From assembly GCF_002929495.1 (NCBI RefSeq), contig NZ_PJJJ01000036.1:130504-194503 (forward strand): a stretch of 64,000 bases of DNA, read 5' to 3'. Positions 18,920 to 26,569 of the stretch are shown here, piece by piece. The notes under the pieces are model-generated. The model saw nothing but the letters and a program-made list of their open reading frames with translations, did no database searches and had not been told where the DNA came from. The stretch comes from Cryobacterium sp. Y82 (GTDB taxonomy: Bacteria > Actinomycetota > Actinomycetes > Actinomycetales > Microbacteriaceae). Position 1 is the first letter of the stretch. The number at the start of each line of letters is the position of its first letter. Both the position numbers and the translations under genes were made by a program.

Positions 18920-20083
18920 CTATTTGACGCGCTTGTAGAACGGAAGCGAGGTGACAGTAGCGGGAAGGCGGGTGCCCCGCACGTCGACGTAGACCTCGGT
19001 GCCGAAGCGGGCGAGGTCGGGGGTGACATAGGCCATGGCGATCGGGTAGCCGAGGGTCGGCGACAGGGCGCCACTCGTGATGACGCCGGTGGCGGTCTCG
19101 GCGTCGAGGCTGCGGAAAATCTCGTAGTCGGCGCGACCGGCACGCTTGCCGGCGGCGATCAGACCCACCAAAACGGATGCCCCGGCTTCCGGCCCCGCTT
19201 CGATCGCGGCGCGGCCGACGAAGTCGTTCTCCTTGCCAAGGTTGACCACCCGGCCAAGGCCGGCCTGCGCGGGGAAGGTGTCCAGGGTCAGCTCATGACC
19301 GTAGAGCGGCATGCCGGCTTCGAGCCGGAGGGTGTCGCGACTGGCGAGACCGGCCGGAACGAGCCCTTTATCAGCGCCAGCGCTCGTGAGTGCATCCCAC
19401 AGCTCCCGGGCGCGCTCAGCCGCAAGGTACAACTCGAAGCCATCTTCACCGGTGTAGCCGGTGCGAGCCACCAGAAGTGGCTGACCGCGGAAGGAGGCAT
19501 CCGTGATGCGGTAGTACTTCATGAAGCGCAGGTCGTCGCCGAGGTCGGTCAGGCCCTCGGTAGCGTCAAGAATCGCGAGAGCGTTCGGGCCCTGCACAGC
19601 GATAAGGGCGTACTCGTCGCTCTGGTCGACGACGCTCACGGCGAAGCCCTCAGCACGGGCGCGCAGCGCATCGAAGGCGGCGAACCGATTGCCGGCGTTG
19701 GCCACGACGAGAAACTTCGTATCGTCGAGGCGGTAGACGACGAGGTCATCGATGATGCCGCCGTTCTCGGCGAGGAGCAGGCTGTACTTGGCCTGCCACA
19801 GCTCGATGACCGAGAGCTTGCCGGCCAGCGCATAGTCGAGGTAGGCGGCGGCATCCACGCCCTCGACCAGAATTTCGGCCATATGCGACAGGTCGAACAG
19901 GCCGGCTTCGGTGCGCACGGCGTGGTGCTCGGCCAGATCACTCGAGTAGCGCACCGGCATTTGCCAGCCAGCGAAGTCGGTGAAGCTCGCACCGGCATCG
20001 ACGTGCGCCTGGTGCAGCGGCGAGAATCGCTCGGTATTTCGTGAATCGGGGGAGCCGGGGGTGCTGGAATCGGCCGAGGTCAT
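18920..20083 (-). CDS. gcvT: Aminomethyltransferase (T protein)
   Basis: 387 residues from ATG 20083, preceded by GGAG at 20090-20093. The open frame continues upstream through the riboswitch, so the longer form is rejected. Family motifs include FTDFAGWQMPVRYSSDLAEHHAVR, FDLSHMAEI and VARTGYTGEDGFELY. The protein transfers the methylene group from aminomethyl-GcvH to tetrahydrofolate and releases ammonia. As first gene of the operon it lies ~70 bp downstream of the tandem glycine aptamers. Confidence 0.96.
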   Translation of the reverse strand: MTSADSSTPGSPDSRNTERFSPLHQAHVDAGASFTDFAGWQMPVRYSSDLAEHHAVRTEAGLFDLSHMAEILVEGVDAAAYLDYALAGKLSVIELWQAKYSLLLAENGGIIDDLVVYRLDDTKFLVVANAGNRFAAFDALRARAEGFAVSVVDQSDEYALIAVQGPNALAILDATEGLTDLGDDLRFMKYYRITDASFRGQPLLVARTGYTGEDGFELYLAAERARELWDALTSAGADKGLVPAGLASRDTLRLEAGMPLYGHELTLDTFPAQAGLGRVVNLGKENDFVGRAAIEAGPEAGASVLVGLIAAGKRAGRADYEIFRSLDAETATGVITSGALSPTLGYPIAMAYVTPDLARFGTEVYVDVRGTRLPATVTSLPFYKRVK

Positions 20084-20128
20084 GAGTTCTCCGGGTGACA
20101 AGGCCGAACAGGTGCGGCCGTTTGCGTG

Positions 20129-20148
20129 CGAGGCTCGGTTGAGCCTCG
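20129..20148 (-). promoter_or_regulatory. Hairpin in the riboswitch expression platform
   Basis: CGAGGCTC/GAGCCTCG form a perfect 8-bp stem with a GGTT loop, located between the second glycine aptamer and the gcvT ribosome site. No U-tract follows, so an intrinsic terminator is not obvious. It may be part of an alternative fold controlling read-through or translation. Confidence 0.5.
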
Positions 20149-20152
20149 TGGG

Positions 20153-20356
20153 AACTCCCCCTCTGTCGTCGTGCCTGAGAGCTTCACCAGCGCAGACGCA
20201 CTGACTTTCACCGTGGGCGAGATTGTGAAACGCGCCGAGCGCGTTCAATCTACTTTTCAGAGTGGCCAGTTCGATGCGGTACGAGTACCTGAGAGATTGT
20301 CGGGGAGGATTGCTCCTTCGGTGTTCGCGCGCCTTCGCGTCGAACTCTCCCGCATC
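20153..20356 (-). ncRNA. Tandem glycine riboswitch upstream of gcvT
   Basis: On the minus strand two consecutive aptamers can be read. The first has GGGAGAG, ACCGAAGGAGCAA, AATCTCTCAGGTAC and ACTCTGAAAAG in the expected order. The second has GGTGAAAG, AAGCTCTCAGGC and GACAGAGGGGGAG. These are the conserved blocks of the glycine riboswitch. It precedes the glycine cleavage operon, its classical target, where glycine binding switches expression on. The two aptamers are joined by the usual short linker (AAAAGTAGATTGAACG). Confidence 0.93.
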
Positions 20357-20396
20357 GTCCATATGGCCCGATGTTCAGTTGTGACTTAGTGCCAGC

Positions 20397-21011
20397 CTAG
20401 CCCCACACCCCGCTGCTGCCACGCCGATGACTGTCGACGAGGTGGGTATCGATGATGCCGATCGCTTCCATGAGGGCGAACATCGTGGTGGGGCCGACGA
20501 AGACGAAGCCGACCTTTTTCAGTGCTTTCGAGAGGGCAACGGATGCGTCGGAGCTGGTGGGCACGTCGGACTGCGTTCGCGGCGCTGGCGTGGCATCCGG
20601 TTGGAATGACCAGACAAAATTCACCAGGCCACCGCTTTCGCGAAGGGCGAGCGTGGCCCGCGCGTTTGTGATCGTGGCGCGAATCTTGAGGCGATTTCGC
20701 ACGATTTTCTCATCGTTCAACAGCCGCACCACGTCGTCCTCGTCGAAGGCGGCGACCCGCTCGGGGTCAAAGTCGGCGAAGGCCGCCCGAAACCCGGGGC
20801 GCTTGCGCAGAATGATCGCCCACGACAACCCCGATTGAAATGCCTCGAGGCTGATCCGCTCGAACAAGCCGTGCTCATCGCGCACGGCCACGCCCCACTC
20901 CGTGTCGTAGTAATCGCGCAACATCGGGTCGACCGAGGCCCAGGCAGGGCGGGCGAGCCCGTCGGGGCCGACGATCGCGCCGGGAGCGGGTAATTGATCC
21001 ATACAAACCAT
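20397..21011 (-). CDS. tag: DNA-3-methyladenine glycosylase I
   Basis: A 204-residue Tag-family base-excision enzyme. The fold signature is clear: DYYDTEWGVAVRDEHGLFERISLEAFQSGLSWAIILRKR and, near the C-terminus, GFVFVGPTTMFALMEAIGIIDTH. The catalytic-pocket Glu (in LEAFQSGLSW) is retained. E. coli Tag closes its termini with a zinc site made of an N-terminal Cys (RCxW), a His (YHDNEW) and a C-terminal His/Cys pair. Here the corresponding positions read RPAW, YYDTEW and VDSHRRG, so that zinc site seems lost or remodelled. ATG 21011 is used; ATG 21002 (MDQLPAP) is an equally good start. Confidence 0.9.
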   Translation of the reverse strand: MVCMDQLPAPGAIVGPDGLARPAWASVDPMLRDYYDTEWGVAVRDEHGLFERISLEAFQSGLSWAIILRKRPGFRAAFADFDPERVAAFDEDDVVRLLNDEKIVRNRLKIRATITNARATLALRESGGLVNFVWSFQPDATPAPRTQSDVPTSSDASVALSKALKKVGFVFVGPTTMFALMEAIGIIDTHLVDSHRRGSSGVWG

Positions 21012-21084
21012 TAGACACCGGACCGCGTCGATGCCCGTCGCCTGGCCGGGACTAGGCGGCCATTTCGGCGGCCGAGTGACACGC

Positions 21085-21687
21085 TCACCAGGCCAAAGAC
21101 TCGGCTGCGGCCTCGGTCAGGTCGATGATGTTGTCCAGCAGTGCCGCCATCGTGTCGGAGCGCAGGAGTGCGATCTGGTCGAGGGGACCGACTGGGGCAA
21201 TCGCGGCGAGCTGCCAGGCGGCGGCGGTCGGATCGTGGGAAAGCTCGACATCGGGCGACCACTCCTGGTCGGCGAATTCACTCGCGAGTGACAGGGTGCG
21301 GCGAACGACCTGCTCGGCCTGTTCTCGTCGCGGCAACAGGACGTCGTCCCACGTCAGGTCGGGCAGCTCCCGCACCGTGGCGAGCGGATGCGGGTCCTCC
21401 GGCATCCACTCGGTCACCTCGATTCTGCGCTCGCCCTGAACCACCAGCCCCAGGTACCCCTCCGGCGCTTCGAGCTGGGTGACCCGGGCGACGGTGCCGA
21501 CGCTGAAGCGACGTTCGCCGCCGCCAACTTCCTGCCCGCGTTCGATCAGTACGACGCCGAACTCGGCCGGCTCGGAATCGAGTACCCGGGCGAGCATGAT
21601 CAGGTAGCGTTCCTCGAAAACACGCAGTTGCAGCGGCATGTAGGGAAACAGTACGGATCCCAGGGGGAACATCGGCAGGGTCGTCAT
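21085..21687 (-). CDS. LON substrate-binding-domain protein (stand-alone)
   Basis: A 200-residue stand-alone Lon N-terminal (PUA-like) domain protein. The start has the typical LPMFPLGSVLFPYMPLQLRVFEERYLIM pattern, followed by EFGVVLIERGQEVGGG and a helical C-terminal part. There is no ATPase or protease domain. Such proteins are widespread in Actinobacteria and their role is unknown; they may bind unfolded proteins or act as adaptors. Transcribed minus, 73 bp upstream of tag. Confidence 0.88.
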   Translation of the reverse strand: MTTLPMFPLGSVLFPYMPLQLRVFEERYLIMLARVLDSEPAEFGVVLIERGQEVGGGERRFSVGTVARVTQLEAPEGYLGLVVQGERRIEVTEWMPEDPHPLATVRELPDLTWDDVLLPRREQAEQVVRRTLSLASEFADQEWSPDVELSHDPTAAAWQLAAIAPVGPLDQIALLRSDTMAALLDNIIDLTEAAAESLAW

Positions 21688-21817
21688 GCACCCAGCGAAC
21701 CACGTTGATGGCGTTCGGCCAAGCCCCCGAGGGCTAGTTTGCGGTGGGCCGCATCGTTTTCGACGCGTAGCCTAGAAGGTCAGGCGTGCACTTTGCGCCA
21801 ACGACGAAAGGCTGTTC

Positions 21818-22177
21818 GTGGACATCACCCTGCTGGGTCACTTCGTGGCCGCCGCTGAGGCACCCGATTTCGCCCGTGCCGCCCAAGCGCTCGGCGTAAC
21901 CCGCGATACCCTCCGCTCTTCGGTGAAGCAGGTCGAAGCCGAACTCGGCTACGCGCTGTTCGACAGATCAGCCGAGAGCACAACGCTCACCGAGATCGGG
22001 GTTGCCTTTCTCGCCGACGCGCACCTCGAGCTGGCACAGGCCGCCGGACGTGGCGCGCAGTCCGGCGGCAATTCGAGCGGTTCAGGTGGCGGCAAGGCCA
22101 AAGCCAACAAGGGCAAGGGCCGCGCTCCCACGGTGAAGGGCCAGCCGAAGCTCGGCAAGAAGCGCCAGTCCCGCTGA
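21818..22177 (+). CDS. Mini LysR-like HTH protein with Lys/Gly-rich tail
   Basis: 119 residues. Residues 1-65 form a LysR-type winged helix (FVAAAEAPDFARAAQALGVTRDTLRSSVKQVEAELGYALFDRS). Instead of the ~200-residue effector-binding domain, the protein ends in a short helix and a basic Gly/Ser/Lys tail (SGGGKAKANKGKGRAP... KLGKKRQSR). It should bind DNA but cannot sense a co-inducer in the usual way. The GTG at 21818 follows GAAAGG. It is followed by a terminator-like hairpin and the carotenoid genes. It may be a small nucleoid-type protein rather than a gene-specific activator (inference). Confidence 0.8.
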   Translation: MDITLLGHFVAAAEAPDFARAAQALGVTRDTLRSSVKQVEAELGYALFDRSAESTTLTEIGVAFLADAHLELAQAAGRGAQSGGNSSGSGGGKAKANKGKGRAPTVKGQPKLGKKRQSR

Positions 22178-22246
22178 TTTAAAACGATCGACTGGCGATC
22201 CACGCGGCCTCGCCTCACCATCTCGTCGGCTGATCAAACAAACGGA

Positions 22247-22277
22247 GCCTGCACGACCGATTATCGGTCTGGCGGGC
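22247..22277 (+). terminator. Hairpin after the mini LysR gene
   Basis: GCCTGC-ac-GACCG...CGGTC-tg-GCGGGC folds into an interrupted stem (one G-U pair) with an AT-rich loop, 70 bp past the stop. It probably insulates the following carotenoid operon. Confidence 0.6.
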
Positions 22278-22380
22278 CCCATTCATAGCGCAGATTTTGT
22301 CGACTATTTCTGGCGATTCTGAACGCTACCGTGGCGGGTCGGCCGTCGAGCGACTGGGTTACGGGAGCTAGAACAAATGA

Positions 22381-22404
22381 CTAGGTAACTCAGCTAGGTA
22401 TATT
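22381..22404 (+). promoter_or_regulatory. Promoter region of the crtY-blh operon with CTAGGTA direct repeats
   Basis: CTAGGTA occurs at 22381-22387 and again at 22394-22400. The second copy runs into TATATT (22399-22404), a good -10 hexamer. Direct repeats touching the -10 suggest an operator. The regulator is not identified; light-responsive MerR or MarR-type control is known for carotenoid genes in Actinobacteria, but that link is inference here. Confidence 0.5.
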
Positions 22405-22442
22405 AGGACACCTACTCCAATCCATGGAGACAGGTAGCAATT

Positions 22443-22538
22443 ATGAGCAGTTGTTCTCCCGTTGATTCTTTAGCTGTCGCAGCCGACTCGATCGGCCTAC
22501 GGATTCACCCCATCTCCGCATGTGGTTTAGAGAAATAG
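22443..22538 (+). CDS. Candidate 31-residue leader ORF before crtY
   Basis: A short frame beginning MSSCSPVDSLAVAADSIGLR and ending at TAG 22536. GGAGACAGG lies 8 bp before its ATG and its stop is 7 bp before the crtY ATG. It lies just downstream of the promoter-like element, so it would be the first translated frame of the operon. It may be a leader peptide that couples translation into crtY. No homologue is known to me. Confidence 0.35.
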   Translation: MSSCSPVDSLAVAADSIGLRIHPISACGLEK

Positions 22539-22545
22539 AGATCAA

Positions 22546-23754
22546 ATGAACTCTGTCGTAGACGCTGACCTCGTGGTGCTGGGTGCGGGACTGGCGGGGC
22601 TCAGCCTGGCGGCCCGGCTGGCGCGCGCGCCATCCAGCCTGCGCGTGGTCGTCATCGAACCGCGCACCGCGTACCAAGACGACCGCAGCTGGTGCTTTTG
22701 GCAGTCAAAACAACATGAACTGTCACACCTCGTTTCCCAGCGCTGGACGACGTGGAGCTTTTCTGATTCCGCAGGCAGCGCGGTTCGGCACCACGTTCCG
22801 GACTTGTTCTACCAATACATTCGGGGCATCGACTTCTATTCCAGCGCGCAGGCCGACATCGCCCAGTCGCCGCGTGTAGACCTGCGTCTCGGTGTGCGCG
22901 CCGAAAGCGTGAGCGCAGTGGCGAATGGTGTGCGGGTCGAAACCAGTGCTGGCACGCTGTTGGCCCGCCAGGTGGTTGATACGCGACCACGGCCCGCTGC
23001 GGCGATGCTGTACCAGAGTTTTGTCGGTGTTGAATTCGAGTGTGACGGGCCGCATCCGTTCGATTCGACCGAGGTGACGCTGATGGGTTCGCTTGCCGCC
23101 GATGAGGACGGCCTGAGCTTTGTGTACGCGCTGCCATTGGGTCCGAACCGAGCCATCGTGGAGTGGACCCGCTTCGGCGTAGCGCCGATCAACCGAGAAC
23201 TTCTGGCCGGTGAGTTGGACCATGTTTTGACGGGCCTGGGTCTGGATGACGTTCGTCGGGTGCGCACCGAGGGTGGGGTGCTGGCCATGGGACTGGGCCG
23301 CCAGGCCGGGCCGGAGATACCCGGGGTGGTGCGTGCCGGAAATGCGGGCGGTGCTTTGCGAGCCGCCTCCGGCTATGGATTCTTGCGTATTCAACGATGG
23401 GCGCAAATGTGCACGGATCGCCTTCTGGCGGGGCAGGAGGCGGTGGGGCATCCCGAAGAACCCTGGCTGCGACGCACCTTCGACCGCATCTTTCTCCAGG
23501 CCGTCCGCAAGCACCCCGAACGCACTGCCGAGTACTTTCTCGCTCTGGCCCGCGGTGTGCCGCCAGCTACCCTGGTGCGTTTCCTCAGCGACGGCGCCCG
23601 GGCCACTGACTATGCCAAAATCATTTTCAGCCTGCCCTGGAGCCCGTTCATCGCTCAAGTGGCCGCTCCCACGATCTTCACCTCAGCATCGCTCGCACAG
23701 GCCAGGCTGGTCGCTACGCCCACTGCGACCACGTGCTCGAGCTGGACTCCATGA
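22546..23754 (+). CDS. crtY: Lycopene beta-cyclase, CrtY type
   Basis: A 402-residue FAD/NAD(P)-dependent cyclase converting lycopene to beta-carotene. The dinucleotide-binding motif GAGLAG is at 13-18 and the CrtY hallmark DDRSWCFW at 45-52. DTRPRP near 145 and the central MGSLAADEDGLSFVYALPLG block also fit the family. No phytoene synthase, desaturase or crtE gene is in this window, so lycopene must be made from genes elsewhere. The stop overlaps the blh ATG (ATGA), which couples beta-carotene formation to its cleavage. Confidence 0.9.
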   Translation: MNSVVDADLVVLGAGLAGLSLAARLARAPSSLRVVVIEPRTAYQDDRSWCFWQSKQHELSHLVSQRWTTWSFSDSAGSAVRHHVPDLFYQYIRGIDFYSSAQADIAQSPRVDLRLGVRAESVSAVANGVRVETSAGTLLARQVVDTRPRPAAAMLYQSFVGVEFECDGPHPFDSTEVTLMGSLAADEDGLSFVYALPLGPNRAIVEWTRFGVAPINRELLAGELDHVLTGLGLDDVRRVRTEGGVLAMGLGRQAGPEIPGVVRAGNAGGALRAASGYGFLRIQRWAQMCTDRLLAGQEAVGHPEEPWLRRTFDRIFLQAVRKHPERTAEYFLALARGVPPATLVRFLSDGARATDYAKIIFSLPWSPFIAQVAAPTIFTSASLAQARLVATPTATTCSSWTP

Positions 23755-24692
23755 AGGAGCAGGTCGCCGCTTCCCGAGTCGGCACCGCCCGCGCAACGGC
23801 CTGGCTCCGCCATATCCCCATCGAAACGATGGTGTTCTCCTGTCTGGCCCTGACGACGCTGGGCGTGCTCGCGGTCGGCCTGCCGATGCCCTCGCCTATG
23901 CTCCAGGTCGTACTCCTCGGCGTGCTCGTCGCCGTGCTGGGTTTGCCGCACGGTGCCCTTGATCCGCTGATCGCGCGTCGCGCCGGCGTCTGGCGCACCC
24001 CGCTGGGTTTTGCTGCGTTCAACACGGTGTACATCGTCATTGTGGTCGGTGTCGTGCTGCTCTGGCTGGTCGCCCCAGTGCTGAGCTTGGTTGCGTTCCT
24101 GATCGTGTCGGCGCTGCATTTCGGGTCTGATTGGAACGCTGATCGCGGCGTGTGGCTGCGCTTTCTCGCCGGATTCGGGCTGCTGAGCGTACCAGCCTTC
24201 TCACATCCGGATCAGGTGGGCGCTGCTTATGTGGTGCTTGCCGGTGCCGGTGGCGCAACGGTGGCAGGCGTGCAGGCCGAGCTGGCCCCGCTCGCCCTGG
24301 CCGGGCTGCTTGTGGCGGCCGTCGCCGCCGTGCGGCATCGGCCGCATGAGAGCGTGGAAATCGTGCTCACGTCGGTGCTCGCATTGGCCTGCGAGCCGCT
24401 GCTCTTTTTTTTGGTGTATTTCTGTGCGCTGCACAGCTTTCGGCATCTGAGGGCGGGGTTTGCCGAGGAACGTGGCGGCGGACGGCTACCGACCCTGATC
24501 GTGGCGGTGTACACCGTGGCGCCAATCCTCGCGGTCGGTGCTCTGCTATTCGTCATCGGCCCCGGCGGCGTTATACCGGAGCAGATTCTGCAGGTGGTGT
24601 TCATCGGTCTGGCCGGTCTCACCGTTCCGCACATGATTGTGGTGACCCACGAAAAACGACACCACAAGAAGTTGATGGCCCTGCCCGGGTGA
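23751..24692 (+). CDS. blh: Brp/Blh-family beta-carotene 15,15'-dioxygenase
   Basis: 313 residues from ATG 23751. It is an integral membrane protein with ~8 hydrophobic segments and the conserved histidine motifs of Blh: LPHGALD (65-71), ALHFGSDW, CALHSFRHL and VPHMIVVTHEKRHHKK. The histidines bind the catalytic iron. The enzyme cleaves beta-carotene into two molecules of retinal, the chromophore of microbial rhodopsins. Its coupling to crtY suggests the organism makes a retinal protein encoded elsewhere (inference). The convergent neighbour on the 3' side is the ABC-F gene. Confidence 0.9.
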   Translation: MKEQVAASRVGTARATAWLRHIPIETMVFSCLALTTLGVLAVGLPMPSPMLQVVLLGVLVAVLGLPHGALDPLIARRAGVWRTPLGFAAFNTVYIVIVVGVVLLWLVAPVLSLVAFLIVSALHFGSDWNADRGVWLRFLAGFGLLSVPAFSHPDQVGAAYVVLAGAGGATVAGVQAELAPLALAGLLVAAVAAVRHRPHESVEIVLTSVLALACEPLLFFLVYFCALHSFRHLRAGFAEERGGGRLPTLIVAVYTVAPILAVGALLFVIGPGGVIPEQILQVVFIGLAGLTVPHMIVVTHEKRHHKKLMALPG

Positions 24693-24710
24693 GCTCTTCG
24701 GACCTGACCG

Positions 24711-26375
24711 TCACACCTCGAGAACCCGGCCCGCGTCGACGTTCCAGTGGCGGTCGGTATGCACGTTCTCGAGCATGCGCCGGTCGTGGGTGACCAACAG
24801 TAGCGTTCCTTCATAGGAGGCGAGCGCCTGTTCCAGCTGTTCGATCGCGGCGAGATCGAGGTGGTTGGTCGGCTCGTCGAGAACGAGCAGGTTCACGCCG
24901 CGCGCCTGCAGCAGGGCCAACCCGGCCCGCGTGCGCTCCCCCGGCGACAACTCGTCAACGGGCCGGTTCACGTGGTCGGCTTTGAGTCCGAACTTGGCCA
25001 GCAACGTGCGCACTTCGGCGGGTGAGAGTTCGGGAACGAGCAACTCGAAGCTGACGGAGAGTGGCCGGGCACCGGCGAGAAGGGCCCTGGCCTGGTCAAT
25101 TTCACCAATCAACACGCTGGTTCCGAGGTGAGCGCTGCCGGCATCCGCTTTCTGACGGCCGAGCAGGGCACGCAGCAGCGTGGACTTGCCCGCGCCGTTC
25201 GGGCCGGTGATGCCGATGCGTTCACCGCCATTGACCTGCAGCGTCACGGGGCCGAGCACGAAGTCGCCTTGCCGAAATTCGGCGTTGCTCAGGGTGGCCA
25301 CGACGGCGCTCGAGCGCGGGGCTGACCCGATGGTGAACTCGAGTTGCCACTCCTTGCGGGGCTCGTCGACCTCGTCGAGGCGGGCGATGCGGCTTTCCAG
25401 CTGGCGCACCTTTTGCGCCTGCTTCTCGCTCGACTCGACCGAGGCTTTGCGCCGGATCTTGTCGTTGTCCGGCGCCTTCTTAATGGCGTTGCGCACGCCC
25501 TGGCTCGACCATTCCCGCTGGGTTCTGGCCCGTCCGACGAGGTCGGCCTTCTTGAGGGCGAACTCGTCATAGTTCTCCCGGTTGTGCCGCCTGGCCGTTT
25601 CGCGTTCCTCAAGGTACGAATCGTAGCCGCCGCCGAACACCCGATTCGCGCCCTGGGCGAGGTCGAGTTCGAGCACGCGGGTGACGCAGCGGGCCAGAAA
25701 TTCCCGGTCGTGGCTGACCAGCACGACTCCGCCGCGGAGGCCCCTGACGAAGGCCTCGAGGCGTTCCAGCCCGTCGAGATCGAGGTCGTTGGTGGGTTCG
25801 TCGAGCAGCACGATGTCAAAACGGGAGAGCAGCAGGGCGGCGAGCCCGACGCGCGCGGCCTGGCCGCCGGAGAGCGCCGTCATCAGGCTGTTGGCGGTGA
25901 GTGTGCTGCCGAGCGCGAGACCGAGGTCGGCGAAAACAAGGAGCAGCCGCTCGTCGAGGTCGGCAGCCCCGCTGGCCAGCCAGCGTTCGAGCGCGGTCGA
26001 ATAGGTGTCGGCCGGGTCGATTCCATCGGTACGCGGTGAGGTCTCCCCGAGAGCGGATGCCGCGGCATCCATTTCGCGGGTTGCTTCGGCGCAGCCTGTG
26101 CGCCGGGCAATGTAACCGGCAATGGTTTCGCCAGGGACTCGTTCGTGTTCCTGCGGGAGCGCGCCGACGAAGGCATCCGCCGGGCTGAGGGTGATAGTGC
26201 CGGCTTGCGGCGCGCTGCGCCCGGACAGCAGATTCAAGAGGGTGGATTTGCCGGCGCCGTTGGCACCGACCACGCCGACGACATCACCGGGCGCGACCGT
26301 GAGATCGAGCGATTCAAAAAGGGTGCGGTGCGCGTAGCCGCCGGCCAAGCCCTTGGCCACGAGTGTTCCGGTCAT
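24711..26375 (-). CDS. ABC-F family ATPase
   Basis: A 554-residue soluble protein with two ABC domains and no membrane segment. Walker A motifs are GANGAGKST (~37-45) and GPNGAGKST (~366), signatures ALSGGQAAR and ELSPGERTR, and Walker B motifs LLDEPTNDLD and VLDEPTNHLD. The inter-domain linker is Arg/Lys-rich and helical (KADLVGRARTQREWSSQG), as in ABC-F proteins that enter the ribosomal E site. Members either protect ribosomes from antibiotics or tune translation; which applies here cannot be decided. A multidrug-type MFS gene starts divergently 194 bp away, which would fit a drug-response context. Confidence 0.9.
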   Translation of the reverse strand: MTGTLVAKGLAGGYAHRTLFESLDLTVAPGDVVGVVGANGAGKSTLLNLLSGRSAPQAGTITLSPADAFVGALPQEHERVPGETIAGYIARRTGCAEATREMDAAASALGETSPRTDGIDPADTYSTALERWLASGAADLDERLLLVFADLGLALGSTLTANSLMTALSGGQAARVGLAALLLSRFDIVLLDEPTNDLDLDGLERLEAFVRGLRGGVVLVSHDREFLARCVTRVLELDLAQGANRVFGGGYDSYLEERETARRHNRENYDEFALKKADLVGRARTQREWSSQGVRNAIKKAPDNDKIRRKASVESSEKQAQKVRQLESRIARLDEVDEPRKEWQLEFTIGSAPRSSAVVATLSNAEFRQGDFVLGPVTLQVNGGERIGITGPNGAGKSTLLRALLGRQKADAGSAHLGTSVLIGEIDQARALLAGARPLSVSFELLVPELSPAEVRTLLAKFGLKADHVNRPVDELSPGERTRAGLALLQARGVNLLVLDEPTNHLDLAAIEQLEQALASYEGTLLLVTHDRRMLENVHTDRHWNVDAGRVLEV

Positions 26376-26569
26376 TGCTCAATGGTGCCATTTATTGCGC
26401 GGGACGCAGTGCAGCTAGCCGTCCGGGCGAGCTATGTGAGCAGCGTTCGCACGGCTTGCCTGGCTTGACTCTTTACGAGCGAGGCGTGCACGACTCAGTA
26501 AAGTGAGCTGTAGACGGTGGATCGGCAAAGCGCTACTGCCAGCGCGAGGCCGCAATCAGAAAAGTACAC

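Noticed and set aside
20084..20362. Upstream extension of the gcvT frame
   Set aside because: It runs through the glycine riboswitch, which must be untranslated leader.
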